Shown: in pieces, positions 46,459-58,435 of the stretch
How the letters are laid out: the number at the start of each line of letters is the position of its first letter
How positions within the stretch are numbered: position 1 is the stretch's first letter
From: Bacillus cereus
GTDB lineage: Bacteria; Bacillota; Bacilli; Bacillales; Bacillaceae_G
Reading direction: 5' to 3'
NCBI RefSeq assembly: GCF_002584535.1
Contig: NZ_NUOT01000024.1
Location: 62,001 to 126,000, forward strand
DNA length: 64,000 nt
Notes under the pieces: generated by a model
Told to the model about the DNA's origin: nothing
Databases searched by the model: none
The model's input: the letters and a program-made list of their open reading frames with translations, nothing else
Position numbers and translations under genes: made by a program

Positions 46459-46698
46459 TTAGTCGTTGTACACACCTGTAAGCATTTGACTGACGAACTG
46501 ATCATTTAATTGATCTTGAGCAGAAGCATCATTGGATTGAATATCAATTGAGGCGATGAAGTTGTTATTTTGTTTTTCATTTGGATACACCTCTACGTAA
46601 TTGTCGAATTTACAAAAACCTTTCGTATCCATTAAATCAAATAGTTGTAACATTTCTACTACCTCTTGTCTTGTTCCTTTAATTTGTACACACGCCAT
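46459..46698 (-). CDS. Small hypothetical protein, possibly DUF3970 (79 aa)
   Basis: ATG at 46698 with GAAGGAGGAAA upstream. MACVQIKGTRQEVVEMLQLF then KFDNYVEVYPNEKQNNN suggests an alpha/beta domain similar to the small Bacillus DUF3970 proteins as I recall them. No catalytic motif. An in-frame upstream ATG (46716) precedes the ribosome site and is unlikely. Confidence 0.6.
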   Translation of the reverse strand: MACVQIKGTRQEVVEMLQLFDLMDTKGFCKFDNYVEVYPNEKQNNNFIASIDIQSNDASAQDQLNDQFVSQMLTGVYND

Positions 46699-47110
46699 AT
46701 TATTTTCCTCCTTCATTTGACAATTTGTTTTTTTAAAATAGGATTATGAAAGCTGCGTGAAAAATATGATTGTTACTTTTATACAATTTTATTTTGAATG
46801 TATTCCTCCTTTTTAATTAAAAGTCGTTTTTATTGCCGAATATATGAAATCGGACGTCCGTTTATTGAATACAATAGATTCGCATTATTTGACAAAAATC
46901 CTTCTTCTAAACAAATATTTTTTTTGATGAAAAATGACGAAAAAAATTTTTGACATTTTGTAAACGTTAACAATGTTGATAAATCAATATAAATGAGCGT
47001 GTCTATAAATTAAAAATTAAAAATTTTCTAAAAATTATCTTGATTTATTTAAAAAGGAGAGTAAACTAGGAAACAATAAAAAATTCACAGAACATAGGAG
47101 GCGCTTTTAA
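46699..47110 (+). other. 412-bp AT-rich gap upstream of ilvE
   Basis: No gene. Contains TTGACA at 46950-46955, with no clear -10 at the right distance, and the CodY-like box at 47022-47036. A GTAAACGTTAAC palindrome-like stretch lies near 46960. The ilvE promoter is presumably here. Confidence 0.5.
47022..47036. promoter_or_regulatory. CodY-binding motif
   Basis: AATTTTCTAAAAATT differs from the CodY consensus AATTTTCWGAAAATT at one position. Its place 75 bp before ilvE fits repression of branched-chain amino acid synthesis in rich medium. Confidence 0.65.
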
Positions 47111-48004
47111 GTGAATGAGCAACGGATTTTCTTAAATGGAGAATTTGTTCCAAAAGACGAAGCAAAAGTTTCAGTATATGATCATGGTTATTTATATGGC
47201 GATGGGGTGTTTGAAGGGATTCGTGTCTACAGTGGCAATGTCTTTAGACTTAAAGAACATCTTATTCGTTTATATGAGTCAGCAAAATCCATTATGTTGG
47301 AAATTCCATATACGTTAGATGAAGTGATAGATATTGTTATTGAGACGATTCGTCAAAATAAGCTATCTAACGGATACATTCGTTTAGTTGTATCACGAGG
47401 TGCTGGGAACCTTGGATTAGATCCTGATTCTTGCTCAAAACCGAATGTAGTCGTAATTGCGGAACAGTTATCACTATTTCCGTCGGAATATTACGAAAAA
47501 GGAATACCGGTTGTGACAGTTGCCACACGTCGAAATCGTCCAGATGTATTAACACCGCAAGTAAAGTCTTTAAACTATTTAAATAATATTTTAGTTCGAA
47601 TTGAAGCGAAGCTTGCTGGTGTACAAGAAGCCCTTATGTTAAATGAACAAGGTTATGTTGCAGAAGGATCTGGTGATAATGTGTTCATTGTAAAAGGCAA
47701 TAAATTAATTACACCACCAAGTTCTGCAGGGGCATTAGAAGGTATTACAAGAAATTCCATTTTGGAAATTGGAGAAAAACTCGGGTATGACGTAAGAGAA
47801 GAATTATTTACAAGACACGATGTATATGTAGCAGATGAAGTATTTTTAACAGGAACTGCTGCTGAAGTTATTGCAGTGACAACAGTTGACGGAAGAACGA
47901 TTGGGGCCGGAAAAACGGGTCTACATACAAATCGTTTATTAGAAGAGTTTCGTAAATTAGTTATAGAAGATGGAGAGAAAGTTTACGAAGAAAATAAAGT
48001 TTAA
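47111..48004 (+). CDS. ilvE: Branched-chain amino acid aminotransferase
   Basis: A 297-residue class IV PLP aminotransferase for the last step of Ile, Val and Leu synthesis. It starts RIFLNGEFVPKDEAKVSVYDHG and the PLP lysine is in PQVKSLNYLNNIL. GTG start with AGGAGG. It lies upstream of a T-box that controls the rest of the ilv-leu operon, so ilvE escapes the T-box and can be expressed alone. Confidence 0.95.
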   Translation: MNEQRIFLNGEFVPKDEAKVSVYDHGYLYGDGVFEGIRVYSGNVFRLKEHLIRLYESAKSIMLEIPYTLDEVIDIVIETIRQNKLSNGYIRLVVSRGAGNLGLDPDSCSKPNVVVIAEQLSLFPSEYYEKGIPVVTVATRRNRPDVLTPQVKSLNYLNNILVRIEAKLAGVQEALMLNEQGYVAEGSGDNVFIVKGNKLITPPSSAGALEGITRNSILEIGEKLGYDVREELFTRHDVYVADEVFLTGTAAEVIAVTTVDGRTIGAGKTGLHTNRLLEEFRKLVIEDGEKVYEENKV

Positions 48005-48035
48005 TGATAGCAGTGTAATGAATGATAAATTTGTA

Positions 48036-48298
48036 AAGCGTTGATAGGGAGGAGTAGTTGATTGTGAAGCCTCACAGAGAGTCGGTGGTTGCTGGAAACC
48101 GATGGTTCACGTCGACGAACATCGCCTTTGAGTGCTAAACTGAAGCGTTTGTCTAGGTTTAGACGGTAGCTCCGTTATTAGCTAGACTCATCCCCTGAGT
48201 CACTGAGGCAAGAAGTATTCTTGCGAAGAAGGGTGGTACCGCGAAATCTTTCGTCCCTTCAGCACATAGCTGGAGTGTGGACGTAGGATTTTTTTATT
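48036..48298 (+). promoter_or_regulatory. T-box riboswitch, probable isoleucine specifier
   Basis: The T-box motif AGGGTGGTACCGCG is at 48230-48243. Stem I begins GATAGGGAGGAGTAG (AGTA motif). After the GTCGAC strand comes GAAC-ATC-G; by position this makes ATC (48121-48123) the specifier codon, so tRNA-Ile is the likely effector. The competing terminator is CGTCC...GGACG at 48252-48283 with a T-run to 48296. Uncharged tRNA-Ile should allow read-through into ilvB. This fills the 48005-48334 gap. Confidence 0.9.
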
Positions 48299-48334
48299 GT
48301 AAAAAAACAATTTTAAAGGAGGTTCATAAGAAAA

Positions 48335-50032
48335 ATGCCTTCAAAAACGGAAGATAAAATGGCAACTGGTGCACAACTATTGTTAGAAGCGTTAGGAAAG
48401 GAAGACGTAGAAGTTATTTTTGGTTATCCAGGAGGTGCTGTTCTACCGCTCTATGATGCAATTTATGATTGCGAAATTCCTCATATTTTAACAAGACATG
48501 AACAAGGAGCGATTCATGCAGCTGAGGGGTATGCACGAGTTACAGGAAAACCTGGTGTTGTTATTGCGACAAGTGGTCCTGGTGCGACAAATGTAATTAC
48601 GGGTCTTGCAGATGCAATGATTGACTCATTACCGCTTGTTGTTTTTACTGGTCAAGTAGCTACAACGCTGATTGGAAGTGATGCTTTCCAAGAAGCGGAT
48701 ATTATGGGGCTTACAATGCCAGTAACAAAACATAATTATCAAGTGCGCAGGGCATCAGATTTACCAAGAATTATTAAAGAGGCCTTTCATATTGCGAAAA
48801 CGGGTCGACCAGGACCGGTAGTTATCGATCTTCCTAAAAACATGGTAGTAGAAAAAGGAGAGCGATGTAGTAACGTACAAATGGATTTGCCAGGATATCA
48901 ACCAAACTATGAACCAAATTTATTGCAAATTAACAAATTATTACAAGCGATTGATGTTGCTGAGAAGCCGTTGATTTTAGCTGGAGCAGGCGTATTGCAT
49001 GCAAAAGCTGCACAAGAATTAACAGATTTTGCACAAATGTATCGTATACCTGTGGTTCATACACTTCTTGGATTAGGTGGATTTCCTCCTCATGATGAGT
49101 TGTTTCTAGGAATGGGAGGGATGCACGGTTCGTATACAGCAAACATGGCGTTATATGAGTGTGATTTACTCATAAATCTCGGTGCGAGATTCGATGATCG
49201 TCTCACAGGAAATCTGGAATATTTTGCGAAAGAGGCTATAGTCGCACATATTGATATTGATCCAGCAGAAATTGGAAAGAATGTCCCTACAGAAATTCCG
49301 ATTGTAGCAAGTGCAAAGCATGCTTTGGAGTCACTTCTTGTTTCTAAAGGGAAAAAAGAGAATCATAGTGCATGGTTATCACTTTTGAAAAGTAGAAAAG
49401 AACAATATCCTTTTTCTTACGATCAAGATTCTGATGAGATTAAACCACAATCGGCAATTGATATGCTATACGAAATCACAAAAGGCAAGGCGATTATTAC
49501 AACAGATGTTGGACAGCACCAAATGTGGGCAGCTCAATATTATCCGCTTAAAGATCCAGATAAGTGGGTAACATCTGGAGGGCTTGGGACGATGGGATTT
49601 GGATTTCCAGCTGCTATTGGTGCACAAATTGCAAAGCCAAATGAGTTAGTTGTTGCAATTGTTGGGGATGCTGGTTTTCAAATGACATTACAAGAATTAG
49701 GTGTATTAAAAGAACATTCCTTGCCGGTTAAAGTTTTGATTTTAAATAATGAAGCTTTAGGCATGGTAAGACAATGGCAAGATGAATTTTATAATCAAAG
49801 ATATTCTCATTCTTTGCTTTCTTGTCAACCGGATTTTGTAGCACTTGCACAGGCGTATGGGCTAAAAGGGATTCGCATTGAAAATCCATTATTAGCAAAG
49901 GAACAGTTAAAAGAGGCGATTGCTTTACAAGAACCAGTTGTAATTGATTGCAGGGTACTACAGTCCGAAAAAGTGATGCCGATGGTTGCTCCTGGAAAAG
50001 GGGTTCATCAAATGGAGGGGGTGGAAAAGTGA
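48335..50032 (+). CDS. ilvB: Acetolactate synthase, large subunit
   Basis: A 565-residue ThDP enzyme making acetolactate or acetohydroxybutyrate. The catalytic Glu lies in [17 protein letters not shown], and the ThDP-Mg motif is [16 protein letters not shown] followed by [16 protein letters not shown] upstream. It is the first gene after the T-box, and its stop codon overlaps the ilvN start. Confidence 0.96.
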   Translation: MPSKTEDKMATGAQLLLEALGKEDVEVIFGYPGGAVLPLYDAIYDCEIPHILTRHEQGAIHAAEGYARVTGKPGVVIATSGPGATNVITGLADAMIDSLPLVVFTGQVATTLIGSDAFQEADIMGLTMPVTKHNYQVRRASDLPRIIKEAFHIAKTGRPGPVVIDLPKNMVVEKGERCSNVQMDLPGYQPNYEPNLLQINKLLQAIDVAEKPLILAGAGVLHAKAAQELTDFAQMYRIPVVHTLLGLGGFPPHDELFLGMGGMHGSYTANMALYECDLLINLGARFDDRLTGNLEYFAKEAIVAHIDIDPAEIGKNVPTEIPIVASAKHALESLLVSKGKKENHSAWLSLLKSRKEQYPFSYDQDSDEIKPQSAIDMLYEITKGKAIITTDVGQHQMWAAQYYPLKDPDKWVTSGGLGTMGFGFPAAIGAQIAKPNELVVAIVGDAGFQMTLQELGVLKEHSLPVKVLILNNEALGMVRQWQDEFYNQRYSHSLLSCQPDFVALAQAYGLKGIRIENPLLAKEQLKEAIALQEPVVIDCRVLQSEKVMPMVAPGKGVHQMEGVEK

Positions 50033-50544
50033 TGAAAAGGATTGTTACGGCAACCGTTCGAAATCAAAGCGGCGTATTAAACCGAATTACCGGTGTTATG
50101 ACGAGGAGGCATTTTAATATTGAAAGTATTTCTGTTGGGCATACAGAATCGTCTGATATTTCACGGATGACATTTGTTGTTCATGTTGAAAGCGAACAAC
50201 AAGTGGAACAGCTCATTAAGCAACTGCATAAACAAATTGATGTGTTAAAAGTATCTGATATAACGGAAGAGGCGATGATTGCAAGGGAACTCGCTCTCAT
50301 TAAAGTAGCAACAACAAGTGTATCAAGAGCCGAATTGTATAGCTTAATTGAACCGTTCCGAGCCACTGTAATAGATATTGGAAAGGATTCCATCGTGGTG
50401 CAAGTAACAGGTACGCAAGAAAAGGTAGAAGCGTTAATTGAGCTCTTGCGCCCATATGGCTTAAAAGAAATTGCAAGAACAGGTGTCACAGCATTCACGC
50501 GTAGCATGAAAAAACAAGATAAACAAATTATGTTAATTCAGTAA
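50032..50544 (+). CDS. ilvN: Acetolactate synthase, small regulatory subunit
   Basis: A 170-residue protein with an N-terminal ACT domain (VTATVRNQSGVLNRITGVM) that binds valine, and a C-terminal half that activates IlvB. ATG at 50032 overlaps the ilvB stop (TGATG); the frame is open further upstream but without a ribosome site. Confidence 0.94.
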   Translation: MKRIVTATVRNQSGVLNRITGVMTRRHFNIESISVGHTESSDISRMTFVVHVESEQQVEQLIKQLHKQIDVLKVSDITEEAMIARELALIKVATTSVSRAELYSLIEPFRATVIDIGKDSIVVQVTGTQEKVEALIELLRPYGLKEIARTGVTAFTRSMKKQDKQIMLIQ

Positions 50545-51582
<1,038 letters not shown>

Positions 51583-51583
51583 T

Positions 51584-53104
51584 ATGAAACAGATTTTGTT
51601 CATGGATACGACGCTTCGTGATGGCGAACAATCACCCGGAGTCAATTTAAATGAACAAGAAAAGTTACAGATTGCCAAACAGTTAGAAAAACTAGGAATC
51701 AATGTGATGGAAGCAGGATTTGCAGCAGCTTCTGAAGGTGATTTTCGCTCAGTAAAACGTATTGCAGAAACGATTCAAAACGTTTCCGTTATGAGTCTAG
51801 CAAGAGCGAGGGAAAGTGATATTCAAAGAGCATATGAAGCTTTAAAACATGCAGCATCTCCAAGGTTACACGTTTTTTTGGCAACGAGTGATATTCATAT
51901 GAAATATAAGCTTTGTATGTCAAAAGAAGATGTATTAGATAGTATTCATCGCTCTGTAACTTTAGGGAAATCGTTATTTCCCACAGTACAATTTTCAGCA
52001 GAAGATGCAACGAGAACGGCTCGTGCATTTTTAGCAGAAGCTGTGGAAGTTGCGATTCGTGCTGGAGCGGATGTTGTTAATATTCCGGATACAGTTGGTT
52101 ATACCAATCCAGAAGAATACTACTCTCTTTTTAAATACTTACAAGAGTCCGTTCCTTCTTATGAAAAAGCTATTTTCTCTTGCCATTGCCATGACGATCT
52201 TGGAATGGCGGTAGCAAATTCATTAGCGGCGATTGAAGGCGGGGCCCTCCAAATAGAGGGAACAATTAATGGAATTGGAGAGCGCGCAGGTAATGCAGCT
52301 TTAGAAGAGGTAGCGGTAGCTTTGCATATTCGAAAAGACTATTATGAAGCCGATCCTTCTATGGTATTGAAAGAGATTAAGGCAACAAGTACATTAGTGA
52401 GTCGTTTAACAGGAATGGTTGTACCGAAAAATAAAGCGATTGTTGGAGCGAATGCGTTTGCTCATGAATCAGGTATTCATCAAGATGGTGTATTAAAAGA
52501 AGTAACGACATATGAAATTATTGCACCAGAGCTCATTGGTGAAGCGCAAAATTTGTTTGTACTTGGAAAGCATTCTGGTCGCCATGCGTTTACTGAAAAA
52601 ATGAAGGAACTTGGCTATGAGTTTACGGAAGCAGAGCGAGATATAGCATTCAGCGCATTTAAGAGATTAGCAGATCGAAAAAAAGAGATTACAGAAGAAG
52701 ATTTACGTGCATTAGTACTGGGAGAAACAGCATTTTCAACCCAGCAGTATAAAATTAAACAATTACAAGTACATTTTGTATCAAATAGTACGCAATGTGC
52801 AACAGTTGCACTAACAGATGAGGCAGGTAATGTGTACGAAGATGCAGCAACAGGAGCAGGGAGTATTGAAGCGATTTACAATGCAATTCAAAGGATTTTG
52901 GGACTTGAGTGTGAGTTAGCTGATTATCGTATTCAATCTATTACACAAGGTCAAGATGCACTTGCTCATGTTCATGTTGAATTGAAAGAAGGAACTCATC
53001 AAGTTACAGGTTTTGGTGTGGCGCAAGATGTATTAGAAGCATCAGCTAGAGCTTATGTACATGCAGCTGGAAAGTTAAAGGCTTTGTTATTGCTTGCAAA
53101 GTAA
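51584..53104 (+). CDS. leuA: 2-Isopropylmalate synthase
   Basis: A 506-residue enzyme for the first step of leucine synthesis. It has [16 protein letters not shown] at the N-terminus, the metal motif [30 protein letters not shown] and a C-terminal LeuA allosteric domain from about 385. It starts one base after the ilvC stop. Confidence 0.96.
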   Translation: MKQILFMDTTLRDGEQSPGVNLNEQEKLQIAKQLEKLGINVMEAGFAAASEGDFRSVKRIAETIQNVSVMSLARARESDIQRAYEALKHAASPRLHVFLATSDIHMKYKLCMSKEDVLDSIHRSVTLGKSLFPTVQFSAEDATRTARAFLAEAVEVAIRAGADVVNIPDTVGYTNPEEYYSLFKYLQESVPSYEKAIFSCHCHDDLGMAVANSLAAIEGGALQIEGTINGIGERAGNAALEEVAVALHIRKDYYEADPSMVLKEIKATSTLVSRLTGMVVPKNKAIVGANAFAHESGIHQDGVLKEVTTYEIIAPELIGEAQNLFVLGKHSGRHAFTEKMKELGYEFTEAERDIAFSAFKRLADRKKEITEEDLRALVLGETAFSTQQYKIKQLQVHFVSNSTQCATVALTDEAGNVYEDAATGAGSIEAIYNAIQRILGLECELADYRIQSITQGQDALAHVHVELKEGTHQVTGFGVAQDVLEASARAYVHAAGKLKALLLLAK

Positions 53105-53112
53105 TGTTTGAT

Positions 53113-53134
53113 AAGTGGGGGAATACCCCCACTT
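53113..53134 (+). repeat. 9-bp perfect hairpin between leuA and leuB
   Basis: AAGTGGGGG and CCCCCACTT around AATA, without a T-run. It may mark an mRNA processing or stability point inside the operon. Confidence 0.65.
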
Positions 53135-53185
53135 CACTCGATTAAATTCAGAATAATCAGTAAAAACAAAAAGGGGTGCTGATCA

Positions 53186-54250
53186 TTGGAAAAACGTATT
53201 GTTTGCTTAGCGGGTGATGGTGTTGGACCAGAAATTATGGAGAGTGCGAAGGAAGTACTGCACATGATAGAAAGGTTATATGGTCACCATTTTTATTTAC
53301 AAGATGAACAATTTGGAGGAGCTGCGATTGATTCGTTTGGGCAACCATTGCCACCTCGAACATTAGCGGCATGTTTAGCAAGTGATGCGGTATTACTAGG
53401 TTCGGTTGGCGGACCGCGCTGGGACGACGCGAAAGAAAGACCGGAAAAAGGATTGCTTGCACTTCGAAAAGGGCTTGGTGTATTTGCTAATGTTCGTCCT
53501 GTCACTGTAGATGCAGCGACTGCTCATTTATCTCCATTGAAGGCTGCTGATAAGGTGGATTTTGTTGTTGTTCGTGAATTAACGGGTGGTATTTATTTCT
53601 CTTTTCCAAAAGAAAGAACAGAAGAAGTAGCTACAGATACGCTTACTTATCATCGTCATGAAATTGAGCGCATTGTTTCATACGCTTTTCAATTAGCGAG
53701 TAAACGTCGTAAAAAAGTTACTTCTATTGATAAAGCAAATGTTTTAGAGTCGAGTAAGCTTTGGAGGGAAGTAACAAAAGAAGTGGCACTTCGCTATCCT
53801 AATATTGAACTTGAACATATTTTAGTAGATGCAGCGGCTATGGAATTGATTCGCAACCCAGGCAGGTTTGATGTTGTTGTAACAGAAAATTTATTTGGTG
53901 ATATTTTAAGTGATGAGGCCTCTGTATTAGCTGGGTCACTAGGGATGCTTCCTTCGGCAAGTCACGCAGAGAATGGGCCTTCACTTTATGAACCAATTCA
54001 TGGATCAGCACCAGACATTGCAGGGAAAAATAAAGTGAATCCAATTGCGATGATGCGTTCAGTTGCGATGATGCTTGGACAGTCTTTTGAACTAAGAAGA
54101 GAGGGAGAAGCGATTGAAGAAGCAATTTCTTCAGTTCTTCGCTCTGGGAAATGTACAGTTGATATCGGCGGAAATGAAACAACAACTTCGTTTACAAAGG
54201 CTGTACTTCAAGAAATGGAAGAACAAGCGTTAGTAGGGAGAGGAAGATAA
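53186..54250 (+). CDS. leuB: 3-Isopropylmalate dehydrogenase
   Basis: A 354-residue NAD-dependent enzyme. It shows [21 protein letters not shown] and [23 protein letters not shown] start after AAGGGGTG. Its last base is the first of the leuC ATG. Confidence 0.95.
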   Translation: MEKRIVCLAGDGVGPEIMESAKEVLHMIERLYGHHFYLQDEQFGGAAIDSFGQPLPPRTLAACLASDAVLLGSVGGPRWDDAKERPEKGLLALRKGLGVFANVRPVTVDAATAHLSPLKAADKVDFVVVRELTGGIYFSFPKERTEEVATDTLTYHRHEIERIVSYAFQLASKRRKKVTSIDKANVLESSKLWREVTKEVALRYPNIELEHILVDAAAMELIRNPGRFDVVVTENLFGDILSDEASVLAGSLGMLPSASHAENGPSLYEPIHGSAPDIAGKNKVNPIAMMRSVAMMLGQSFELRREGEAIEEAISSVLRSGKCTVDIGGNETTTSFTKAVLQEMEEQALVGRGR

Positions 54251-55644
54251 TGGCTAAAAGGTTACTGGATAAGTTGTGGGAGAGACATGTTGTTGCGACA
54301 AATGAAAATGGATTAGATTTATTATATATCGATCTTCATCTCGTACATGAAGTAACATCGCCGCAAGCGTTTGAAGGCTTGCGGCTTGCAAATCGGAACG
54401 TTCGGAGGCCGGATTTAACATTTGCAACGATGGATCATAATATTCCAACAAAGGATGTTTGGAACATTACGGATCGTATTGCTAAGCAACAATTAGATAC
54501 ACTTCGTGAAAATTGTAAGCAATTTAATATTCCATTAGCGGATATTGAGGATGAACATCAAGGGATTGTTCATGTTATTGGACCGGAACTAGGACTTACA
54601 CAACCGGGAAAGACCATTGTATGTGGTGATAGTCATACGGCAACACATGGAGCCTTTGGAGCGTTGTCATTTGGAATTGGTACAAGTGAAGTTGAACATG
54701 TATTAGCGACGCAAACATTATGGCAGAGAAAGCCAAAGGCAATGGGGATTGAATTAAAGGGGAAATTGCCTAAAGGAGTATACGCAAAAGATATTATTTT
54801 ACACCTCCTAGCTACGCATGGGATAGCAGTTGGAACGGGATATGTGATGGAGTTTTACGGAGAAACAATTGTAAATATGGAAATGGAAGAGCGAATGACG
54901 CTTTGTAACATGGCAATCGAGGGCGGAGCAAAAGCAGGAATTATTGCGCCAGATGAAAAAACATTTGCTTATGTAAAAGGACGTGAGTATGCACCGGAAG
55001 AATTTGATTTGGCAGTAGCAAAGTGGAAGGAACTTTATACTGAGCCAGATGCAATATACGATACTTATATTTCAGTAGATGTTGCTAAACTAGTACCATA
55101 TGTAACATGGGGAACAAATCCAAGTATGGGTATGCGTATTGATGAGAAGCTTCCAGAAACACATGATAAAAATGATGAACGAGCTTTAGCGTATATGGGG
55201 CTTCAGCCGGGACAGAGTGTATTTGATATTCCTGTTCAGCATGTATTTATTGGTTCTTGCACAAATTCTCGTTTATCAGATTTAGAAATCGCCGCGGCTG
55301 TTGTGAAGGGAAAAAAGGTAAAAGAAGGGGTGCGAGCGCTTGTTGTACCAGGGTCTAAAAGAGTACGAAAAGCAGCAATGGAAAAAGGATTGCACCGTAT
55401 ATTTGAAGAGGCGGGATTTGAATGGAGAGAACCTGGGTGTTCTATGTGTCTTGGGATGAATCCAGACCAAGTGCCTGAAGGAGAACATTGTGCATCTACT
55501 TCCAATCGGAATTTTGAAGGACGGCAGGGGAAGGGTGCAAGAACACATTTAGTCAGTCCTGCTATGGCAGCCGCCGCAGCACTTTATGGTCATTTCGTTG
55601 ATGTAAGAAAGGAGAGTTATGATGGAGTCGTTTCGTATTCATAA
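54250..55644 (+). CDS. leuC: 3-Isopropylmalate dehydratase, large subunit
   Basis: A 464-residue aconitase-family protein. The 4Fe-4S cysteines are in [12 protein letters not shown] and [27 protein letters not shown] is conserved. It works with LeuD, whose start overlaps its last 26 nt. Confidence 0.96.
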   Translation: MAKRLLDKLWERHVVATNENGLDLLYIDLHLVHEVTSPQAFEGLRLANRNVRRPDLTFATMDHNIPTKDVWNITDRIAKQQLDTLRENCKQFNIPLADIEDEHQGIVHVIGPELGLTQPGKTIVCGDSHTATHGAFGALSFGIGTSEVEHVLATQTLWQRKPKAMGIELKGKLPKGVYAKDIILHLLATHGIAVGTGYVMEFYGETIVNMEMEERMTLCNMAIEGGAKAGIIAPDEKTFAYVKGREYAPEEFDLAVAKWKELYTEPDAIYDTYISVDVAKLVPYVTWGTNPSMGMRIDEKLPETHDKNDERALAYMGLQPGQSVFDIPVQHVFIGSCTNSRLSDLEIAAAVVKGKKVKEGVRALVVPGSKRVRKAAMEKGLHRIFEEAGFEWREPGCSMCLGMNPDQVPEGEHCASTSNRNFEGRQGKGARTHLVSPAMAAAAALYGHFVDVRKESYDGVVSYS

Positions 55645-56200
55645 AGGTACTGTTGCCGTACTAATGAACGATAATATTGATACAGATCAAATTATTCCAA
55701 AACAATATTTAAAGAGGATTGAACGAACGGGTTTTGGGCAATTTTTATTTGATGAATGGCGTTATGGGAATGACAGGCAAGAGAATCCGGATTTTCCATT
55801 AAATGCACCTGAGCGAAAAGGTGCAAGTATACTCATTACAGGTGAAAATTTTGGCTGTGGTTCATCACGAGAACATGCGCCATGGGCACTCGCTGACTAT
55901 GGATTTCGTGTTATTGTTGCGGGGGGATTTGCAGATATTTTTTATATGAATTGTACGAAAAATGGCATGCTGCCAATCGTTATGGAAAAAGAAATGCGTG
56001 AAAAGCTAGCAGCTGTTGATCCAAGAGATGTCATCGAAGTTGATCTAGAGAATGAAGTGATTACAACCTCGCTACATCGTTTTCATTTTACAATTGAGAA
56101 CATGTGGAAAGAAAAATTATTAAATGGTTTAGATGAAATCGGAATCACACTTCAATATGAGCAACAAATTCAAGAATATGAACGAAATACAGCTCGCTAA
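55619..56200 (+). CDS. leuD: 3-Isopropylmalate dehydratase, small subunit
   Basis: A 193-residue swivel-domain partner of LeuC, with [14 protein letters not shown] and [17 protein letters not shown]. Two ATGs in tandem follow AAAGGAGAG; either may start. Last gene of the ilv-leu operon. Confidence 0.95.
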   Translation: MMESFRIHKGTVAVLMNDNIDTDQIIPKQYLKRIERTGFGQFLFDEWRYGNDRQENPDFPLNAPERKGASILITGENFGCGSSREHAPWALADYGFRVIVAGGFADIFYMNCTKNGMLPIVMEKEMREKLAAVDPRDVIEVDLENEVITTSLHRFHFTIENMWKEKLLNGLDEIGITLQYEQQIQEYERNTAR

Positions 56201-56218
56201 TTTGTTTAGCGAGCTGTA
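56188..56218 (+). terminator. Strong hairpin at the end of leuD
   Basis: TACAGCTCGCTAA (56188-56200) and TTAGCGAGCTGTA (56206-56218) form a perfect 13-bp stem that includes the stop codon. The T-run is missing, so termination may be partial. Confidence 0.6.
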
Positions 56219-56246
56219 ATATAATATAAATAAGGTTTGAATTTTG

Positions 56247-56275
56247 TTTACATTCTGAATTTTGTGTTATATACT
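56247..56275 (+). promoter_or_regulatory. Promoter of the his operon
   Basis: TTTACA (56247-56252) and TATACT (56270-56275) at exactly 17 bp. It places the start of transcription near 56282, about 28 nt before the leader peptide ATG. Confidence 0.8.
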
Positions 56276-56309
56276 ATGTGAAAATAAGAGGAGAAAGGGA
56301 GTAAGGATA

Positions 56310-56363
56310 ATGTTTACATTACAATCTATTAATATGCTTACACAACTACATCATCATACATAA
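56310..56363 (+). CDS. His operon leader peptide (17 aa)
   Basis: The ATG follows GGGAGTAAGGATA. It encodes MFTLQSINMLTQLHHHT, with three consecutive CAT His codons at residues 14-16 just before the stop. The stop codon abuts the first arm of the attenuator. This is the arrangement of classical amino-acid leader peptides: translation speed through the His codons would report charged tRNA-His. I know of no such leader described in Bacillus, but I cannot search. Confidence 0.8.
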   Translation: MFTLQSINMLTQLHHHT

Positions 56364-56468
56364 ACCCTTGAACCTAGCGTGAACAACGTGTAGGTACAAG
56401 GGTTAGTCCCGTTGTACCTACACCCTATGAAAGGGCCTTGTAGGTATTTTTTCTACAAGGCCCTTTTT
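56363..56468 (+). promoter_or_regulatory. Transcription attenuator of the his operon
   Basis: Overlapping alternative helices: arm 1 AACCCTTG (56363-56370) with arm 2 CAAGGGTT (56397-56404); arm 2 GTAGGTACAA (56390-56399) with arm 3 TTGTACCTAC (56412-56421); arm 3 TACCTACA (56415-56422) with arm 4 TGTAGGTA (56439-56446); and terminator GGGCCTTGTAG (56433-56443) with CTACAAGGCCC (56453-56463), then TTTTT. A ribosome at the stop codon would cover arm 1, letting 2:3 and then the terminator form. A ribosome stalled at the first His codon would leave arm 1 free, giving 1:2 and 3:4 and read-through. Confidence 0.8.
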
Positions 56469-56548
56469 ATTTTGTTCATGATTGCTATGGTGGGCATATA
56501 TTAAAAGGGGAAATTTACTGATGAGAGCTTAAAGGAGTGTGAATCGGT

Positions 56549-57811
56549 ATGACAAAATGGAAGCGAGCAAATCCAGATGGAACAAGAGATTATGTATTTG
56601 AAGAGTGTACGCTAATAGAAGAAGTTGAACAAAAATTACGACGTACTTTTTTAGAAAGAGGCTATGAGGAAATCCGAACGCCTACGATTGAATTTTATGA
56701 TGTCTTTTCTTTTCGGAATCGTCCGATAGATGAAGAGAAAATGTATAAGTTCTTTGACCAGCAAGGACGCATTATCGTGTTAAGACCTGATATGACAATC
56801 CCACTTGCAAGAGTAATAGGAACTCATGGTGAGGAGGCACCAGTGAAATTAACATATAGTGGGAATGTATTTCGAGCGAACGAGTCGCTAGCTGGAAAAT
56901 ACAATGAAATCATTCAAACAGGTATTGAAATAATTGGGATAGATAATATACGTGCTGAAATTGAATGTATCGTAAGCGCAATTCACGCTCTTCAAGCTGT
57001 GGGGATTCAATCTTTTACAATAGAATTAGGGCAAGTTCAGTTATACAAGTGTATCGTTAAAAAGCTGTCATTTGGAGAAGAGGAGGAGTCGCTTTTACGT
57101 ACGTATATTGAAAGTAAAAATTATGCAGAACTATCCCGTTTTTTACAAGAAAGGAACTTAGATCGACGTGATGAAACTGTACAGTTACTTGAAAAGTTAC
57201 CAAGATTATTCGGAAAACTTGAAGTAATTGAAGAAGCGGAAAAACTTGCTTCGAATTATGAGATGAAGCAAGCGATTGCGCGGGTTAAAGAAATTTATAA
57301 AACGATTGAAAAATTAGGATATGCTTCGTATATCTCGATTGACCTTGGAATGATTCAACATTTGCATTATTATACAGGAATTATTTTTAGAGGATATATA
57401 TATGATGTTGGAGGAGAAATCGTTAGTGGCGGAAGATATGATGAATTGCTTGGTAATTTTGGGGAACCGATGCCAGCAGTTGGATTGGCTGTACAAGTAA
57501 ATCAAATTGTCCGGATATTACAAGAACAGCAAAAACAATTCAAACGAAAAAAATTAGATATGATCATTCATTATTCTTTGGATCGGATAGCAGAAGCAGA
57601 AAGACTATGTGGTTTACTTCAGAAAGATGGTTGGAAAGTGGAGTTATCTATGTTTGAGAATTTGCAAGATACATTTCAGTTTGCGAAGAAGAATGGGATT
57701 ACAAAAGTGATTGAAGCGACTGGAAAAGCATTAGTGGAATATATGTGGAAAGAAAAATGGGTGATACAGAAAGAAGGAGAAACTTCATGCGTAACATTCA
57801 AATTGCGTTAA
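56549..57811 (+). CDS. hisZ: ATP phosphoribosyltransferase regulatory subunit HisZ
   Basis: A 420-residue HisRS paralog that activates short-form HisG. The aminoacyl-synthetase fold is visible ([60 protein letters not shown]), but it acts as a regulatory subunit in this setting. The ATG follows AAAGGAG. The gap 56201-56548 before it holds the promoter, leader peptide and attenuator described separately. Confidence 0.95.
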   Translation: MTKWKRANPDGTRDYVFEECTLIEEVEQKLRRTFLERGYEEIRTPTIEFYDVFSFRNRPIDEEKMYKFFDQQGRIIVLRPDMTIPLARVIGTHGEEAPVKLTYSGNVFRANESLAGKYNEIIQTGIEIIGIDNIRAEIECIVSAIHALQAVGIQSFTIELGQVQLYKCIVKKLSFGEEEESLLRTYIESKNYAELSRFLQERNLDRRDETVQLLEKLPRLFGKLEVIEEAEKLASNYEMKQAIARVKEIYKTIEKLGYASYISIDLGMIQHLHYYTGIIFRGYIYDVGGEIVSGGRYDELLGNFGEPMPAVGLAVQVNQIVRILQEQQKQFKRKKLDMIIHYSLDRIAEAERLCGLLQKDGWKVELSMFENLQDTFQFAKKNGITKVIEATGKALVEYMWKEKWVIQKEGETSCVTFKLR

Positions 57812-58422
57812 CGAAAGGAAGATTGGAGGAACATACTATCCCGCTTTTTGAAAAAATCGGTATAGATTGTTCGGAGCTGAAAGATAAAGGAAGAAGACTT
57901 GTTTTTCAAAGTGAAAATGCTAATATTTCGTTCATTCTTGTTAAAGCGGTTGATGTTGCAACATATGTAGAACATGGTGTTGCAGACATAGGTATTGTTG
58001 GAAAAGATATTTTAATGGAATATGAGAAAGATATATATGAAATGGTTGATTTAGAAGTAGGATGTTGTAAGTTTTGTGTCGCTTCTATTCCGACATATAA
58101 TCCGAAAGGCTATCGAAAAAAGAGAATTGCTACAAAATATCCGCATATTACTTCCGGTTATTTTCGAGATAAGGGAGAAGATGTAGAAATTATTAAAATA
58201 GAAGGTTCAGTAGAAATCGCTCCACTTCTTGGATTAGCAGATGCGATTGTTGATATTGTAGAGACGGGAAAAACATTACAAGAAAATGGATTGATTGTAT
58301 TTGAAGAAATGTATTCAATATCAGCTCGCATGATTGTAAATAAAGCTGCTTTAAAAACAAAAAAAGACGAAATATTCAATATTATAAATAAAATGGAGCG
58401 TGTCATCACTGCAGATAAATAA
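57787..58422 (+). CDS. hisG: ATP phosphoribosyltransferase, short form
   Basis: A 211-residue HisGs, lacking the C-terminal histidine-binding domain, hence needing HisZ. It shows [20 protein letters not shown] and the PRPP loop [18 protein letters not shown]. The ATG at 57787 overlaps the end of hisZ by 25 nt, and AGAAGGAGA precedes it. Confidence 0.95.
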   Translation: MRNIQIALTKGRLEEHTIPLFEKIGIDCSELKDKGRRLVFQSENANISFILVKAVDVATYVEHGVADIGIVGKDILMEYEKDIYEMVDLEVGCCKFCVASIPTYNPKGYRKKRIATKYPHITSGYFRDKGEDVEIIKIEGSVEIAPLLGLADAIVDIVETGKTLQENGLIVFEEMYSISARMIVNKAALKTKKDEIFNIINKMERVITADK

Positions 58423-58435
58423 AGGGGGACTCTGG

